Assembly (NCBI GenBank): GCA_003851245.1
Contig: BHEP01000003.1
Span: 28,942-92,941 of the forward strand
Direction of reading: 5' to 3'
Source: Bacteroidales bacterium
GTDB lineage: Bacteria; Bacteroidota; Bacteroidia; Bacteroidales; Azobacteroidaceae
Length of the DNA stretch: 64,000 nt
Below are positions 37,259 through 46,090 of this stretch, piece after piece; the stretch's first letter is position 1, and each line of letters starts with the position of its first letter. A program made the translations under genes and the position numbers. The notes beneath the pieces are model-generated. The model had not been told where the DNA came from. It saw nothing but the letters and a program-made list of their open reading frames with translations, and did not search any database.

Positions 37259-37308
37259 TATCTTTGTATATTATATTTGTATAATATCTTTGTATAAGAT
37301 ATTATACA
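37259..37308 (+). promoter_or_regulatory. three stacked -7 boxes overlapping a 13-bp inverted repeat, upstream of corA
   Basis: TAnnTTTG boxes occur at 37259-37266, 37272-37279 and 37285-37292, spaced exactly 13 bp apart. The third overlaps a perfect 13-bp inverted repeat (37278-37290 with 37296-37308, 5-nt loop). The nearest upstream TTTG spacing is about 17-18 bp, one or two short of consensus. This could be multiple start sites under an operator or leader hairpin. Confidence 0.65.
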
Positions 37309-37341
37309 TAAGATATTTAAAATAATATAACATACTTATTG

Positions 37342-38391
37342 ATGGCTAGCAAGACAAAAAACAGGCATTTACTTTCAGAAGTACATTATACAGGAGAAAA
37401 TGATGTAGAAACTAATTTGTGTCTTATTAAATACGATGCACATTCATTTTGTGAGCAACAATCAAAAAATGCACAAGAAGTATTGAACCATTTGGATTCA
37501 GACAAAATTAATTGGGTGAGAGTGGCAGGGATGAGTGAACCCAATATGATTGTAGACTTTATTCAGAAGATGGGGCTAAACAGTATAGATGCAAAAGATG
37601 TTGTTACTATACAACATATTGTAACTATAGAAGAGTATGATAAAAATATTTTTATCGTTTTGCCTGCTCTATATTTTAATGAAGATAAGGTTTTGACAGC
37701 CGAACACATCTCGTTTATTTTGGGCGAAAACTATGTTTTTAGTTTCAAAGAAACCAGCTACCCTCTTTTTAAAAAGGTATATGAACTCATTAAGGGCGAT
37801 TTATTAAAAATAAAAACAAAAAAAGCGGATTTTTTATTGGCTTGTCTTTTGAGCGAGGTAATTCACAATTTTTCAGATGTTGTTAGTCACTTGGAAGATA
37901 ATTTAGATAGTTTAGAGGATCTTTTACTCGACACCTCCAAGGTGTCGGACAATTTAATTGGGCGCATACAAGAGAATCGTAGGATGATGATAAGAGTGCG
38001 TAAGTTGATTCTGCCTTTCAAGGATCAGTTCGCCAAGCTCCTGCGGGTAGATAAGAATTTGATAGGGGAGAGCGAGTGCCCATTCTATAAGGATTTATCC
38101 GATCAGCTTTTGTATGTTTTGCAAAGTCTTGAGTCGTGTCGAGAAATTATGACTTCTCTTATTGATTTATATATAAACAACAATGATGTGCGAATGAATG
38201 CCATCATGCAGCGTTTAACAGTTGTTGCAACAATTTTTATACCATTAACTTTCTTGGCAGGCGTTTGGGGGATGAATTTTGAAGGTATGCCAGAGCTAGA
38301 AATTCCTTATGCTTATTATTTTGCCTGGGGATTATTTGTTGTTATTGGATTTTTGCTAAGCTGGTATTTAAAAAGAAAGAAATGGATTTAA
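37342..38391 (+). CDS. corA: CorA-family magnesium/divalent cation transporter
   Basis: CorA (349 residues) is a pentameric inner-membrane channel for Mg2+ and sometimes Co2+. A large cytosolic domain is followed by two C-terminal transmembrane helices. The first ends with the signature GMN in LAGVWGMNFEGMPEL, and the second is followed by a basic tail (LKRKKWI). The start is the ATG at 37342; a TTG codon one triplet earlier is less likely. The upstream promoter region is unusual (37259-37308). Confidence 0.95.
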   Translation: MASKTKNRHLLSEVHYTGENDVETNLCLIKYDAHSFCEQQSKNAQEVLNHLDSDKINWVRVAGMSEPNMIVDFIQKMGLNSIDAKDVVTIQHIVTIEEYDKNIFIVLPALYFNEDKVLTAEHISFILGENYVFSFKETSYPLFKKVYELIKGDLLKIKTKKADFLLACLLSEVIHNFSDVVSHLEDNLDSLEDLLLDTSKVSDNLIGRIQENRRMMIRVRKLILPFKDQFAKLLRVDKNLIGESECPFYKDLSDQLLYVLQSLESCREIMTSLIDLYINNNDVRMNAIMQRLTVVATIFIPLTFLAGVWGMNFEGMPELEIPYAYYFAWGLFVVIGFLLSWYLKRKKWI

Positions 38392-38407
38392 AAAAATGCC
38401 TATAAAG

Positions 38408-38438
38408 TTTGCAAATAAAAAAATAAACATTACCTTTG
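38408..38438 (+). promoter_or_regulatory. consensus promoter for tRNA-Val
   Basis: TTTG (38408-38411), 19 bp, TACCTTTG (38431-38438). The box pair lies 32 bp before the mature tRNA 5' end, just downstream of corA. Confidence 0.82.
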
Positions 38439-38470
38439 CAGAGCATTTGAGAGAAACGCATTTGCAAATA

Positions 38471-38545
38471 GGGCCTATAGCTCAGCTGGTTCAGAGCACC
38501 TGCCTTACAAGCAGGGGGTCACAGGTTCGAATCCTGTTGGGCCCA
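38471..38545 (+). tRNA. tRNA-Val (anticodon TAC)
   Basis: This 75-nt cloverleaf folds fully. The acceptor stem GGGCCTA pairs with TGGGCCC (one G-T pair), the D stem is GCTC/GAGC, the anticodon stem CCTGC/GCAGG holds loop CTTACAA, and the T stem ACAGG/CCTGT holds TTCGAAT. The anticodon TAC reads GUN valine codons. CCA is not encoded, so it is added after transcription. The gene is alone, with its own promoter and terminator. Confidence 0.97.
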
Positions 38546-38588
38546 CAACAAAAAAAGAATTGCAAATTTGCAATTCTTTTTTTGTTGT
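38545..38588 (+). terminator. 44-bp perfect palindrome terminating tRNA-Val
   Basis: 38545-38566 is the exact reverse complement of 38567-38588. The RNA hairpin has an A-rich upstream arm and a seven-T stretch in the downstream arm, so it can act as a terminator in both directions. It starts at the discriminator base of the tRNA, so 3' trimming must occur inside or beside this structure. Confidence 0.85.
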
Positions 38589-38645
38589 AGTATGCTTTGA
38601 TGGGAGCACTGACAGTTTTTTTTGGTGGTAGTGCAGAAATAAAAT

Positions 38646-39968
38646 TTATAGAATTGTATTTTTATAAATTATGCCATCTTTTACTATCAGGAGAAAGTTC
38701 TGTTCTGGATTTTCTATAAGTTTAATATTTTTTATCGGACTACCATCCACCAATATTAGGTCGGCATAAGCTCCCTCTTTAATCACTCCCAATTTGTGAG
38801 GATACGGATTGCGAGGGCCGCAGAGCGCCAATAATTCCGCATTGGTAGATGTTGCCATTCTCAATACCTCAAAAGGAGTATACCAGCGAGTCAATTTGGC
38901 AAGTTGCGCACCTTGGCGCGTTGTAAGCTTTTCATCAAACAAGCAATCTGAGCCCCATGCTGTCTTGATCTTATATTTCTTAGCTAATTTGTAGGCATTG
39001 TCGGTGCCTGCTGTCATTTCCAATTGCTTAGCTTTATAGGAACTTCCTTCGGGGAAAGGTATAGCATCCTCATCGTCCAAAAAAGCCTGCAGACACCACC
39101 AAATATCTTTTTCTGCCATTAGCTTGGTCGTTTCTTCGTCAATGAGTTGGCCATGTTCTATACACTTTACTCCAGCAGAAATAGCCGCCTTAATAGCCTT
39201 AGGAGTATAGGCGTGTACTGTCACATACGTGCCCCAGTTGTCGGTGGCATCTACTGCCGCTGTAAATTCGTTTTTGGTGTATTGTGCCACATCCAGAGGG
39301 TCGTAGTCGGAGGCTACACCACCACCAGCTGCCAGTTTGATTTGGGTAGCACCTTGGCGCAGTTGCTCTCGTGATTTTAGCAAAACCTCATCATATCCAT
39401 CAGCTATTATCGCCATTCCACACGATTCCATATAGGTTAGGGCTCCGCAACTATGCCTGGGAACATCTGTTGGCAGTCTGAAATCGCCATGTCCTCCCGT
39501 TTGTGAGATCATAGCTCCGCTGGGATAGATGCGAGGGCCATTGGTAAGTCCTTGGTCTATTGCTTTTTTTAAGGCGAAAGGATTTCCTCCCACATCTCTT
39601 ACCGAGGTAAAGCCTCTTAGCAATTGTTTTTCAGCAGAATTGGCAGAAAACAAACTTATGTACGACATATCCGATACCATGGCCTGCGCCAAAGGCATGG
39701 CATCCATGGTAGTATGCGCATGGGCATCTATCATTCCTGGCATCAAAAATTTGCCGCCGCCATCAATAATTGTGACCATCGCACTCTTATTTGTCGCAAT
39801 AGGACTTGTAGATATTTTCGCTATTAGATTGTCTACAATCAGCACATTGCCCGTAATAGTCTTCTCGTCGACACCGTTGAAAATTTCAACATTGTTGATG
39901 AGGATGTTTTTTTGAGATGTTGCTAGCAGTGGAATCATAATAAATAGATAAATAATACTTTTTCTCAT
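38646..39968 (-). CDS. exported metal-dependent amidohydrolase
   Basis: The 440-residue protein has a signal peptide (about 1-18, ending LLATSQ) and an amidohydrolase TIM barrel. Metal ligands are visible: HAH in MIDAHAHTT, a candidate carbamylated lysine in IKLAAGGGVASDYDPL, the histidines of VTVHAYTP and CIEHGQLID, and Asp in AWGSDCLFDE. The pattern fits the imidazolonepropionase-like / Xaa-Pro or Xaa-Arg dipeptidase group, so a periplasmic peptidase or amidase is likely. A -7-like box on the minus strand (TAACTTTG at 40028-40035) lies upstream. The substrate is unknown. Confidence 0.88.
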   Translation of the reverse strand: MRKSIIYLFIMIPLLATSQKNILINNVEIFNGVDEKTITGNVLIVDNLIAKISTSPIATNKSAMVTIIDGGGKFLMPGMIDAHAHTTMDAMPLAQAMVSDMSYISLFSANSAEKQLLRGFTSVRDVGGNPFALKKAIDQGLTNGPRIYPSGAMISQTGGHGDFRLPTDVPRHSCGALTYMESCGMAIIADGYDEVLLKSREQLRQGATQIKLAAGGGVASDYDPLDVAQYTKNEFTAAVDATDNWGTYVTVHAYTPKAIKAAISAGVKCIEHGQLIDEETTKLMAEKDIWWCLQAFLDDEDAIPFPEGSSYKAKQLEMTAGTDNAYKLAKKYKIKTAWGSDCLFDEKLTTRQGAQLAKLTRWYTPFEVLRMATSTNAELLALCGPRNPYPHKLGVIKEGAYADLILVDGSPIKNIKLIENPEQNFLLIVKDGIIYKNTIL

Positions 39969-40404
39969 ATGTTTATTTTTTTAAAGTAACAATTAATAGT
40001 AGCTCTATCATAGAGTTATCTAATCAACAAAGTTATTGATTTTTTTCTGTAAATATGCATTTTGCAACAATTATTGTCAATTAATATTCTTACCATCCAC
40101 CTTTCCAATTAAGCGCAATAATATATTAGCATAAACGACCGAATTTAGTAGCATTTATCGCCCTAATTTGCAGCATAAAACAATTACAAGAAATGGCGAT
40201 GGCACTCAAATTGGCAATGGCACCCAAGAATTTGGGCATTAGTTTCATGAAAGCTTGGCTCTATAACGTTTTAGGTGCGTAATGAAAAAACATAATTCTG
40301 AGATGCAAAATGTTATCCAGTCATTTTAAAGTCTAAGAGTAGAATTACTCACCGTATTCGTTGTAGAGCCTAATAATTACATTTTTACTATAGCTTTGGA
40401 TCAA
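39969..40404. other. 436-bp non-coding gap
   Basis: The gap separates the amidohydrolase from the end of the polyferredoxin gene. It contains the possible amidohydrolase -7 box at 40028-40035. The rest is AT-rich with no recognisable gene, strong hairpin or repeat, apart from two near-copies of atggcgatggcac/aatggcaatggcacc around 40193-40231 that may be a decayed coding remnant. Confidence 0.4.
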
Positions 40405-41952
40405 TTAAAATCCAAATCCGTCTAAATCAACTTCTTCAGTATCTTTTTTCTCTACAGCCTGTGCCAGTTTATGCGTATCGAAGCCTTCTATATAAATTGC
40501 TTTTTGAGGAATTGATGGGCATATAGACTCGCATCCACCACAGCCCACACAAATATCTTGCTCTATATAAGGAATTGTTAGTCCATCTTTGTAATCTATC
40601 ATACTTACGGCCTGCGTTGGGCAGTGTTCGGAACAGGCGCCACAGCTGGTATTGTCGGTGTAAACGATGCAGAGCTCGAGTAAAAATTTGACATCTCCAA
40701 TCTTTAGATGGTGTTTTTCTTCCTTACTTATTTTTTGCAAGGCATTGGTAGGGCATATTTCTGAGCAAAGGGTGCAATCAAAATTGCAAAAGCCCTTGTC
40801 GTAGGTCATCATTGGCAACATCACTCCCGCCATGCCGTACTCCATAAGTGATGGTTTGATGGCCCTGGTAGGGCATTTTGCTACACACAGGTGGCAGGAG
40901 GTGCAATGTTTGGCAAGATGCTGAAAACTCTTTCCTCCAGGAGGAATGATGGGAAGTTTCACTATTTTTTCCTTCCTTGCCAATCTTGTTTGTACATCTT
41001 GGGCCTTGGTGCTAGCAGCGGAGACTAAGGTCATAGAAGAGATGGTAAAAAAAGAACGCCTCGAAGGATTGCTTATAGCCATAGCATCTTTTGGCTCCTT
41101 GTTTTTAGCTACTGCATTGGAGTTATTGGATGGTATCTTGCAAGTGTATGCAAGGGCATTTTTCTTGCATACGTAAAGGCAGTTGTAGCAATCTACACAG
41201 GAGGCATAATCTATTTCATGCGTGTTGCTATTTATACAAGAAGCCTTGCATGCCCTAGCACATAAGCCACAAGAGTTGCATTTGTCTTTTGCAAAGCGCA
41301 CTTTAAAAAAAGAATATTTGGATATAAAACCCAGGAAAGTTCCCACAGGGCAGAGGGTATTACAAAATAGACGACCGCTTTTGTAAGTCATCACAGTAAT
41401 TAGTAATAGCGATAGCAAAGCCACAATAAGGGCCGATAAGGATATTATATATACATCCATACGATAGAGGCTGTAGTTGCCCATAAAATTAAAACCGTAT
41501 GCCAACATATTGTTGAGCAAAAGATAAACAGGGCTAAAAATGTGGGTAAAGATGCGCCCAAAAATACTGTAAGGCTCTAACAAACCTACTAGAAAGGAAA
41601 CGTTTAGAAAAAAACTGAATAAGAAAATGGCTAAAAAAGACCATTTAAGAATTTTGTGCTCTTTAATATACCTAAAATGCCTTTTTTTATTGAATCGCAG
41701 ATAAATGCGTCCCAATAAGTCTTGAAAAATCCCCAGTGGACAGATCACCGAACAGTAGATACGCCCTAGTAGGAGGGTGGCTAGCAAAATAGCTCCTACC
41801 AAAAAAAAGCGTTTTGCCAAAAAGGAGGGTACTAGCTGTACGTCCTGAAATATGTGAAGCCACGAGGGCAAGGCATTAGAAAAATCGATAAAAAATAATA
41901 TACTGGCTACCAAGACTAAAGAGGCAAGCAAAATTCTTAATTTTTTTAGCAT
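40405..41952 (-). CDS. membrane polyferredoxin (NapH/RnfB-like, about six 4Fe-4S motifs)
   Basis: The 515-residue protein has about five N-terminal transmembrane helices with two NapH/NosR-type CxxxCP motifs (YCSVICPLG, FCNTLCPVG). Cytosolic or periplasmic ferredoxin motifs follow: CNSCGLCARAC, CVDCYNCLYVC, CTSCHLCVAKCP, CNFDCTLCSEICP, CGACSEHCP with an upstream Cys, and CVGCGGCESICP. Such proteins pass electrons across or along the membrane. It starts 1 bp after the DUF362 stop, so the two are strictly co-transcribed. The electron donor and acceptor are unknown. Confidence 0.9.
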   Translation of the reverse strand: MLKKLRILLASLVLVASILFFIDFSNALPSWLHIFQDVQLVPSFLAKRFFLVGAILLATLLLGRIYCSVICPLGIFQDLLGRIYLRFNKKRHFRYIKEHKILKWSFLAIFLFSFFLNVSFLVGLLEPYSIFGRIFTHIFSPVYLLLNNMLAYGFNFMGNYSLYRMDVYIISLSALIVALLSLLLITVMTYKSGRLFCNTLCPVGTFLGFISKYSFFKVRFAKDKCNSCGLCARACKASCINSNTHEIDYASCVDCYNCLYVCKKNALAYTCKIPSNNSNAVAKNKEPKDAMAISNPSRRSFFTISSMTLVSAASTKAQDVQTRLARKEKIVKLPIIPPGGKSFQHLAKHCTSCHLCVAKCPTRAIKPSLMEYGMAGVMLPMMTYDKGFCNFDCTLCSEICPTNALQKISKEEKHHLKIGDVKFLLELCIVYTDNTSCGACSEHCPTQAVSMIDYKDGLTIPYIEQDICVGCGGCESICPSIPQKAIYIEGFDTHKLAQAVEKKDTEEVDLDGFGF

Positions 41953-41953
41953 C

Positions 41954-42889
41954 TTACATTTTTATTTGCTTCATTTTTATTTTGTCTAAGTCCATTGTTC
42001 CTAAACCTAGGGCCTGAGCGTTTGCTAGGTGTCCAATATCATCCAAGGGCATTTCTTGTATTTGGTTGAAAAATTTTGCGGCAGCAGTGTCTACGGCTAC
42101 TATATCGGTAGAGACCATCAGTGCCTTAGAGAGGGCCACATCGCCCAGGTTGGTACCTTTAGGGCCGTTGGTTTTCATAATTCTATAAGCATCAACAATA
42201 TTCAGAATTGGTTTTTTTTGTAAGGTGCAGCAGTCTGCTATACATTGCTGAAGGTCATTTTGATGAAAAAACTTTCTGTCCCATACTATGCCCATCAGAT
42301 TTTTCATGGACATGGTCATTTTTGCACCCCCATGATTTTTGAGCACAGGAATATTGATCCATACATCACAATCCAAAATGGCGCTGTGTATTTTTGTTTT
42401 TTTTAATATCTTTCCCTTAGGAAGGCTTACTTCTCTGTAATAGCTCTCCTCATTGCCAGGCATCATCTTGGCTCCTGTTTCTTTTACAACAGACTCTATG
42501 CCACTGTTTTCGTATGATTTGCGCCAATCGTCGCAGGTATGGTCAAAGACAATTACCTCTTTGGCACCTGCTGCAAAGCACTGTTGAATAACCTCCTTTA
42601 CCAAAATAGGGTTGGTGTTGGCTGCATATTCTGGAGTCTTATCCCATCCTATATTGGGTTTTACTACTACTTTTTGTCCTGGTTTTACGAATCGCTTCAT
42701 GCCTCCTAGTTCAGCAATTGCTTTGCGAAACATTAGATCGGGTTCACCACCCATCACGGCAACCAAGTCTACTAGGGCTCCAGTACTAGAGGTGCTTTGT
42801 TGTGCCAATAGCTCCATTCCATCGCTAAAACTTAAGGTGCTGGCTGCTCCTGTGAGTGCTAGCCCTTTCAAAAAATGACGTCTTTCCAT
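41954..42889 (-). CDS. Tat-exported DUF362 domain protein
   Basis: The 311-residue protein begins with a twin-arginine signal (ERRHFLKGLALTGA), so it is exported folded, possibly with a cofactor. The DUF362 core has VVVKPNIGWDKTPEYAANTNP, VIVFDHTCDDW, WINIPVLKNHGGAKMTMSMKNLMG and a C-terminal ISTDIVAVDT-like segment VSTDIVAVDTAAAKFF. DUF362 proteins have no established reaction; several are found with ferredoxins. The chain itself lacks CxxCxxC motifs, so the neighbouring polyferredoxin is the probable redox partner. Confidence 0.88.
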   Translation of the reverse strand: MERRHFLKGLALTGAASTLSFSDGMELLAQQSTSSTGALVDLVAVMGGEPDLMFRKAIAELGGMKRFVKPGQKVVVKPNIGWDKTPEYAANTNPILVKEVIQQCFAAGAKEVIVFDHTCDDWRKSYENSGIESVVKETGAKMMPGNEESYYREVSLPKGKILKKTKIHSAILDCDVWINIPVLKNHGGAKMTMSMKNLMGIVWDRKFFHQNDLQQCIADCCTLQKKPILNIVDAYRIMKTNGPKGTNLGDVALSKALMVSTDIVAVDTAAAKFFNQIQEMPLDDIGHLANAQALGLGTMDLDKIKMKQIKM

Positions 42890-42934
42890 TCTTATTAATT
42901 TTATATCGTTTTTATTGATAGCTCATTAAAAAAT

Positions 42935-43342
42935 CTAAATATTTACTAACCAAGGGAACATGAAACAAGTTTCATTGTAAGTTGAATAGTCCGCTATGCC
43001 ATTGATGGTAAAAGTTTTTACCAATTTGGCCTTTGGAGACAGTAGTTTATATGCCAAATTAATTGTAGCACCCGTCTTCACCCTATCTTCTACCAAAAGA
43101 ATTGTCTTGTTGGCATACTCGAAGCAAATATCCTCAATTAAAAGAGGGCTGTCATAGAGCATTTGCTGATTATCGTCTCTAAAACTAAGTTTTAAAAGCT
43201 GAATTTCTATACCCAAAATTTGATTTATCATTGCTGCAGGAATAATGCCCCCATTGGCTATTGCTACTATTAGATCAAATTTTTCAACAAATTTAATACC
43301 TTTGATCTTCGATGCTACTTCGTCAAATGTTTTAGCATTCAT
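42935..43342 (-). CDS. small phosphoribosyltransferase
   Basis: The 135-residue protein has the PRTase signature ILLVEDRVKTGAT (about 80-92), in which the acidic pair is Glu-Asp, plus the N-terminal DLIVAIANGGIIPA loop. It ends with FMFPW, as in the short predicted purine/xanthine PRTases. It would join a base to PRPP in the cytosol. It overlaps the upstream ECF S-component gene by 11 bp, which suggests that the transported compound is a base or base precursor. The base is not identifiable. Confidence 0.82.
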   Translation of the reverse strand: MNAKTFDEVASKIKGIKFVEKFDLIVAIANGGIIPAAMINQILGIEIQLLKLSFRDDNQQMLYDSPLLIEDICFEYANKTILLVEDRVKTGATINLAYKLLSPKAKLVKTFTINGIADYSTYNETCFMFPWLVNI

Positions 43343-43844
43343 ATTTGGCCATTAAACGGAGTATAATAAAAGCTCCTACAACCTGAAAAAGCATGCCTGG
43401 CCAGCCCAAGGTAAAATCTTGTATAGCAGATCCTAGATCGATCATTGCCCATTCTGCAAATCCTCCTAGTACTTGGTATCCCAATACAATTGCTATAAGG
43501 CTGAGTATCGACAAGCTATTGCGTTTTCCTACCCATCCTGCAATAATGGCAAGAATACCCGATTTTACGAGTAAGATGGGAAGTACGGCAAGAGGAGGCA
43601 TGCCAAAAAGTACGTGGTTGACACTTACCGAAAAAAAGGCTGTGAGCAAACCTATGGTAGGACCAAACTTATAGGCCGCAATGAGGGTGAAAAAATAAAT
43701 TGGCAGAAAAATTAAGCCTCCCTTAGGTACTAAGTGACAAAGTTGTGGCAATAGAATATTGCCAATAACAAATAGGGTAGCAAACAAATATGTTTTCTTG
43801 TTTTGCAGCGTTAATTGCTGACTTTTAAAATCGACTCTAATCAT
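43332..43844 (-). CDS. ECF transporter S component-like membrane protein
   Basis: This 170-residue protein has five to six transmembrane helices and short loops, the size and layout of substrate-binding S components of energy-coupling factor vitamin transporters. Segments GGLIFLPIYFFTLIAAYKFGP and FSVSVNHVLFGMPPLAVLPILL are typical of this class. No EcfA or EcfT gene is in the window, so it would share an energising module encoded elsewhere. It lies 23 bp downstream of recQ and overlaps the PRTase gene. Ligand unknown. Confidence 0.75.
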   Translation of the reverse strand: MIRVDFKSQQLTLQNKKTYLFATLFVIGNILLPQLCHLVPKGGLIFLPIYFFTLIAAYKFGPTIGLLTAFFSVSVNHVLFGMPPLAVLPILLVKSGILAIIAGWVGKRNSLSILSLIAIVLGYQVLGGFAEWAMIDLGSAIQDFTLGWPGMLFQVVGAFIILRLMAKYEC

Positions 43845-43867
43845 AATATTTAAGTTTATAGTGTTGT

Positions 43868-46066
43868 CTAATTTGCCATTTCTGAGATGAATTTTATGCG
43901 TACCATACGAATTTCCTCTTCTGAAAAGTTGTTTTCAAGTTCTAGTAAGGCATTTTCTAATTTGTCGGTATCAGACTCTTTGAAATAAGAATAAATATCT
44001 TCTACATGATCTTCATCCATTATTTCTTTTAGGAAATAGTCTATATTAATTTTTGTTCCAGAAAATACAATAGCCTCAATTTCGTCTAGTAATTCGCTAA
44101 ATTCCAAGCCCTTGGTAAGAGCAATATCATCGAGTGCCACCTTTCTGTCAATGCTTTGAACAACAAAGACTTTGAGTTTGGATTTGTTGGCCACCGTACG
44201 TACCCTAAGGTCTTCGGGTCTTGTTATTTCATTTTCGACGACATGTTTTTTAATCAATTCGATGAAATCATTGCCATACCTTTTGGCCTTTCCAGCACCC
44301 ACTCCAGGAATGTTTTGCAATTCCTCTTCGGTAATAGGATAGGTTGTAGCCATAGCTTCCAAAGAAGGATCTTGAAATATTACGTAGGGGGGGACGTCCA
44401 ATTTTTTCGCCAATTTTTTGCGCAAATCTTTCATCATGGAATACAAAGCAGGGTCTACCGCACAGGCTCCACCTCCTCTAAGAGGCGTTTCTTCGGAATC
44501 AGAATCTTCATCAAAGTCGTTGTCTTTTGTAATTTTAAAAGATGTGGGTTTCGATAAATATTTTTTTCCTGCAGCAGTTAATTTTAATAGCCCATACTGC
44601 TCTATATCCTTATCTAAAAAGCCGGAAATCATGGCTTGTCGGATTATGGCACTCCAAGTTCTTTCGTCTTCGGCACTACCAGTTCCAAAAACCTCCAGAT
44701 CTTGATGCTCATAAGAAATTATTTCTGAGGTTTCTTTACCTATAAGAATGTTTATTACATGGTCGGATTTAAATTTGTCCTTTAATAGTCCTACCGTTTC
44801 TAATATCGTTATTAATTGTTCTTTAACTTCCACTTGTTTTTTTGGATTTAAACAGTTGTCGCAACTTCCGCAATTCTCTTCTTTATACTCTTCTCCGAAG
44901 TAGTGCAACAAAATTTTTCTGCGACAAACAGATGATTCTGCATATACTTTCGTTTCCTCTAATAGCTGCTTACCAATTTCTTGTTCAGAAATTGGTTTCC
45001 CCTGCATAAATTTCTCTAATTTTTGTAGGTCTTTGTTTGCATAAAACACAATACACCTACCCTCGCCTCCATCTCTGCCAGACCTACCTGTTTCCTGGTA
45101 GTAGCCTTCCAAACTTTTGGGTATGTCGTAGTGTATTACAAAACGCACATCTGGCTTATCTATACCCATACCAAAGGCAATCGTTGCGACAATAACCTCT
45201 ACATTTTCTTTTAAGAAGGCATCCTGATTGCCTGTGCGGGTTTGCGAATCCATGCCTGCATGATATGCTCGGGCATTTATTCCATTGGCTTTCAAAACTT
45301 CGGAAAAATCCTCAACTTTTTTTCTCGACAAGCAATAGACTATTCCTGATTTTCCAGGCTGTGATTTTATAAATTTTACAATATCCCTATCTATATTTGT
45401 CGTTTTTTGTCGCACTTGATAAAAAAGATTGGGTCGATTGAAAGACGACTTGAATATTTTTGCACCTATCATTCCCAAGTTCTTTTGAATGTCGTGCTGA
45501 ACTTTGGGAGTGGCTGTAGCTGTTAGTGCAATGACAGGTCTTTTGGAAATTTCGTTAATTATAGGCCTTATACGCCTGTATTCTGGTCGGAAATCATGCC
45601 CCCATTCTGATATACAATGGGCCTCATCCACGGCATAGAAAGAAATCTGAACTTGCCTGAGAAATTCAATATTTTCTTCTTTTGTAAGCGATTCGGGCGC
45701 TACATAAAGAAGTTTGGTTTTTCCAGACAATATATCTTCTCTAACCTGATCAATTGCCGATTTGTTGAGAGAAGAATTTATAAAATGAGCAATTCCATTC
45801 TCCTCACTAAAATTACGCATTGCATCGACCTGATTTTTCATCAATGCAATGAGGGGAGAAATAACGATTGCCGTACCTTCCATCATCAAGGAGGGCAGTT
45901 GATAGCATAAGGATTTACCACCACCAGTGGGCATGAGCACAAAGGTGTCATGTCCTTCCAGTACATTTTGGATGACCTCTTCCTGATTGCCCTTGAAGGT
46001 GTCGAAGCCAAAATACTTTTTAAGCTCTAAAGCTAAAATACTTTTACTTACCTTGTTATCCGACAT
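43868..46066 (-). CDS. recQ: ATP-dependent DNA helicase RecQ
   Basis: RecQ (732 residues) unwinds DNA 3' to 5' in recombination and repair. It has Walker A MPTGGGKSLCYQLP (about 42-55), DEAHCISEWGHDFRPEY, motif VI QETGRSGRDG, a zinc-binding RQC domain (CRRKILLHYFGEEY followed by CGSCDNC), and an HRDC domain near 535-610 (PGVGAGKAKRYG). A C-terminal acidic extension of about 100 residues follows, common in Bacteroidetes RecQ. It lies 24 bp downstream of clpX in a long minus-strand run. Confidence 0.96.
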   Translation of the reverse strand: MSDNKVSKSILALELKKYFGFDTFKGNQEEVIQNVLEGHDTFVLMPTGGGKSLCYQLPSLMMEGTAIVISPLIALMKNQVDAMRNFSEENGIAHFINSSLNKSAIDQVREDILSGKTKLLYVAPESLTKEENIEFLRQVQISFYAVDEAHCISEWGHDFRPEYRRIRPIINEISKRPVIALTATATPKVQHDIQKNLGMIGAKIFKSSFNRPNLFYQVRQKTTNIDRDIVKFIKSQPGKSGIVYCLSRKKVEDFSEVLKANGINARAYHAGMDSQTRTGNQDAFLKENVEVIVATIAFGMGIDKPDVRFVIHYDIPKSLEGYYQETGRSGRDGGEGRCIVFYANKDLQKLEKFMQGKPISEQEIGKQLLEETKVYAESSVCRRKILLHYFGEEYKEENCGSCDNCLNPKKQVEVKEQLITILETVGLLKDKFKSDHVINILIGKETSEIISYEHQDLEVFGTGSAEDERTWSAIIRQAMISGFLDKDIEQYGLLKLTAAGKKYLSKPTSFKITKDNDFDEDSDSEETPLRGGGACAVDPALYSMMKDLRKKLAKKLDVPPYVIFQDPSLEAMATTYPITEEELQNIPGVGAGKAKRYGNDFIELIKKHVVENEITRPEDLRVRTVANKSKLKVFVVQSIDRKVALDDIALTKGLEFSELLDEIEAIVFSGTKINIDYFLKEIMDEDHVEDIYSYFKESDTDKLENALLELENNFSEEEIRMVRIKFISEMAN

Positions 46067-46090
46067 GTTTATACCTAAATTGAGTCACTA

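Noticed and set aside
38396..38590. 64-residue reading frame downstream of corA
   Set aside because: It spans the tRNA-Val gene and its terminator, so it is a chance frame.
40193..40231. Near-repeat of aatggc/gcac motifs as a gene remnant
   Set aside because: The repeats are too short and no frame or family match can be shown.
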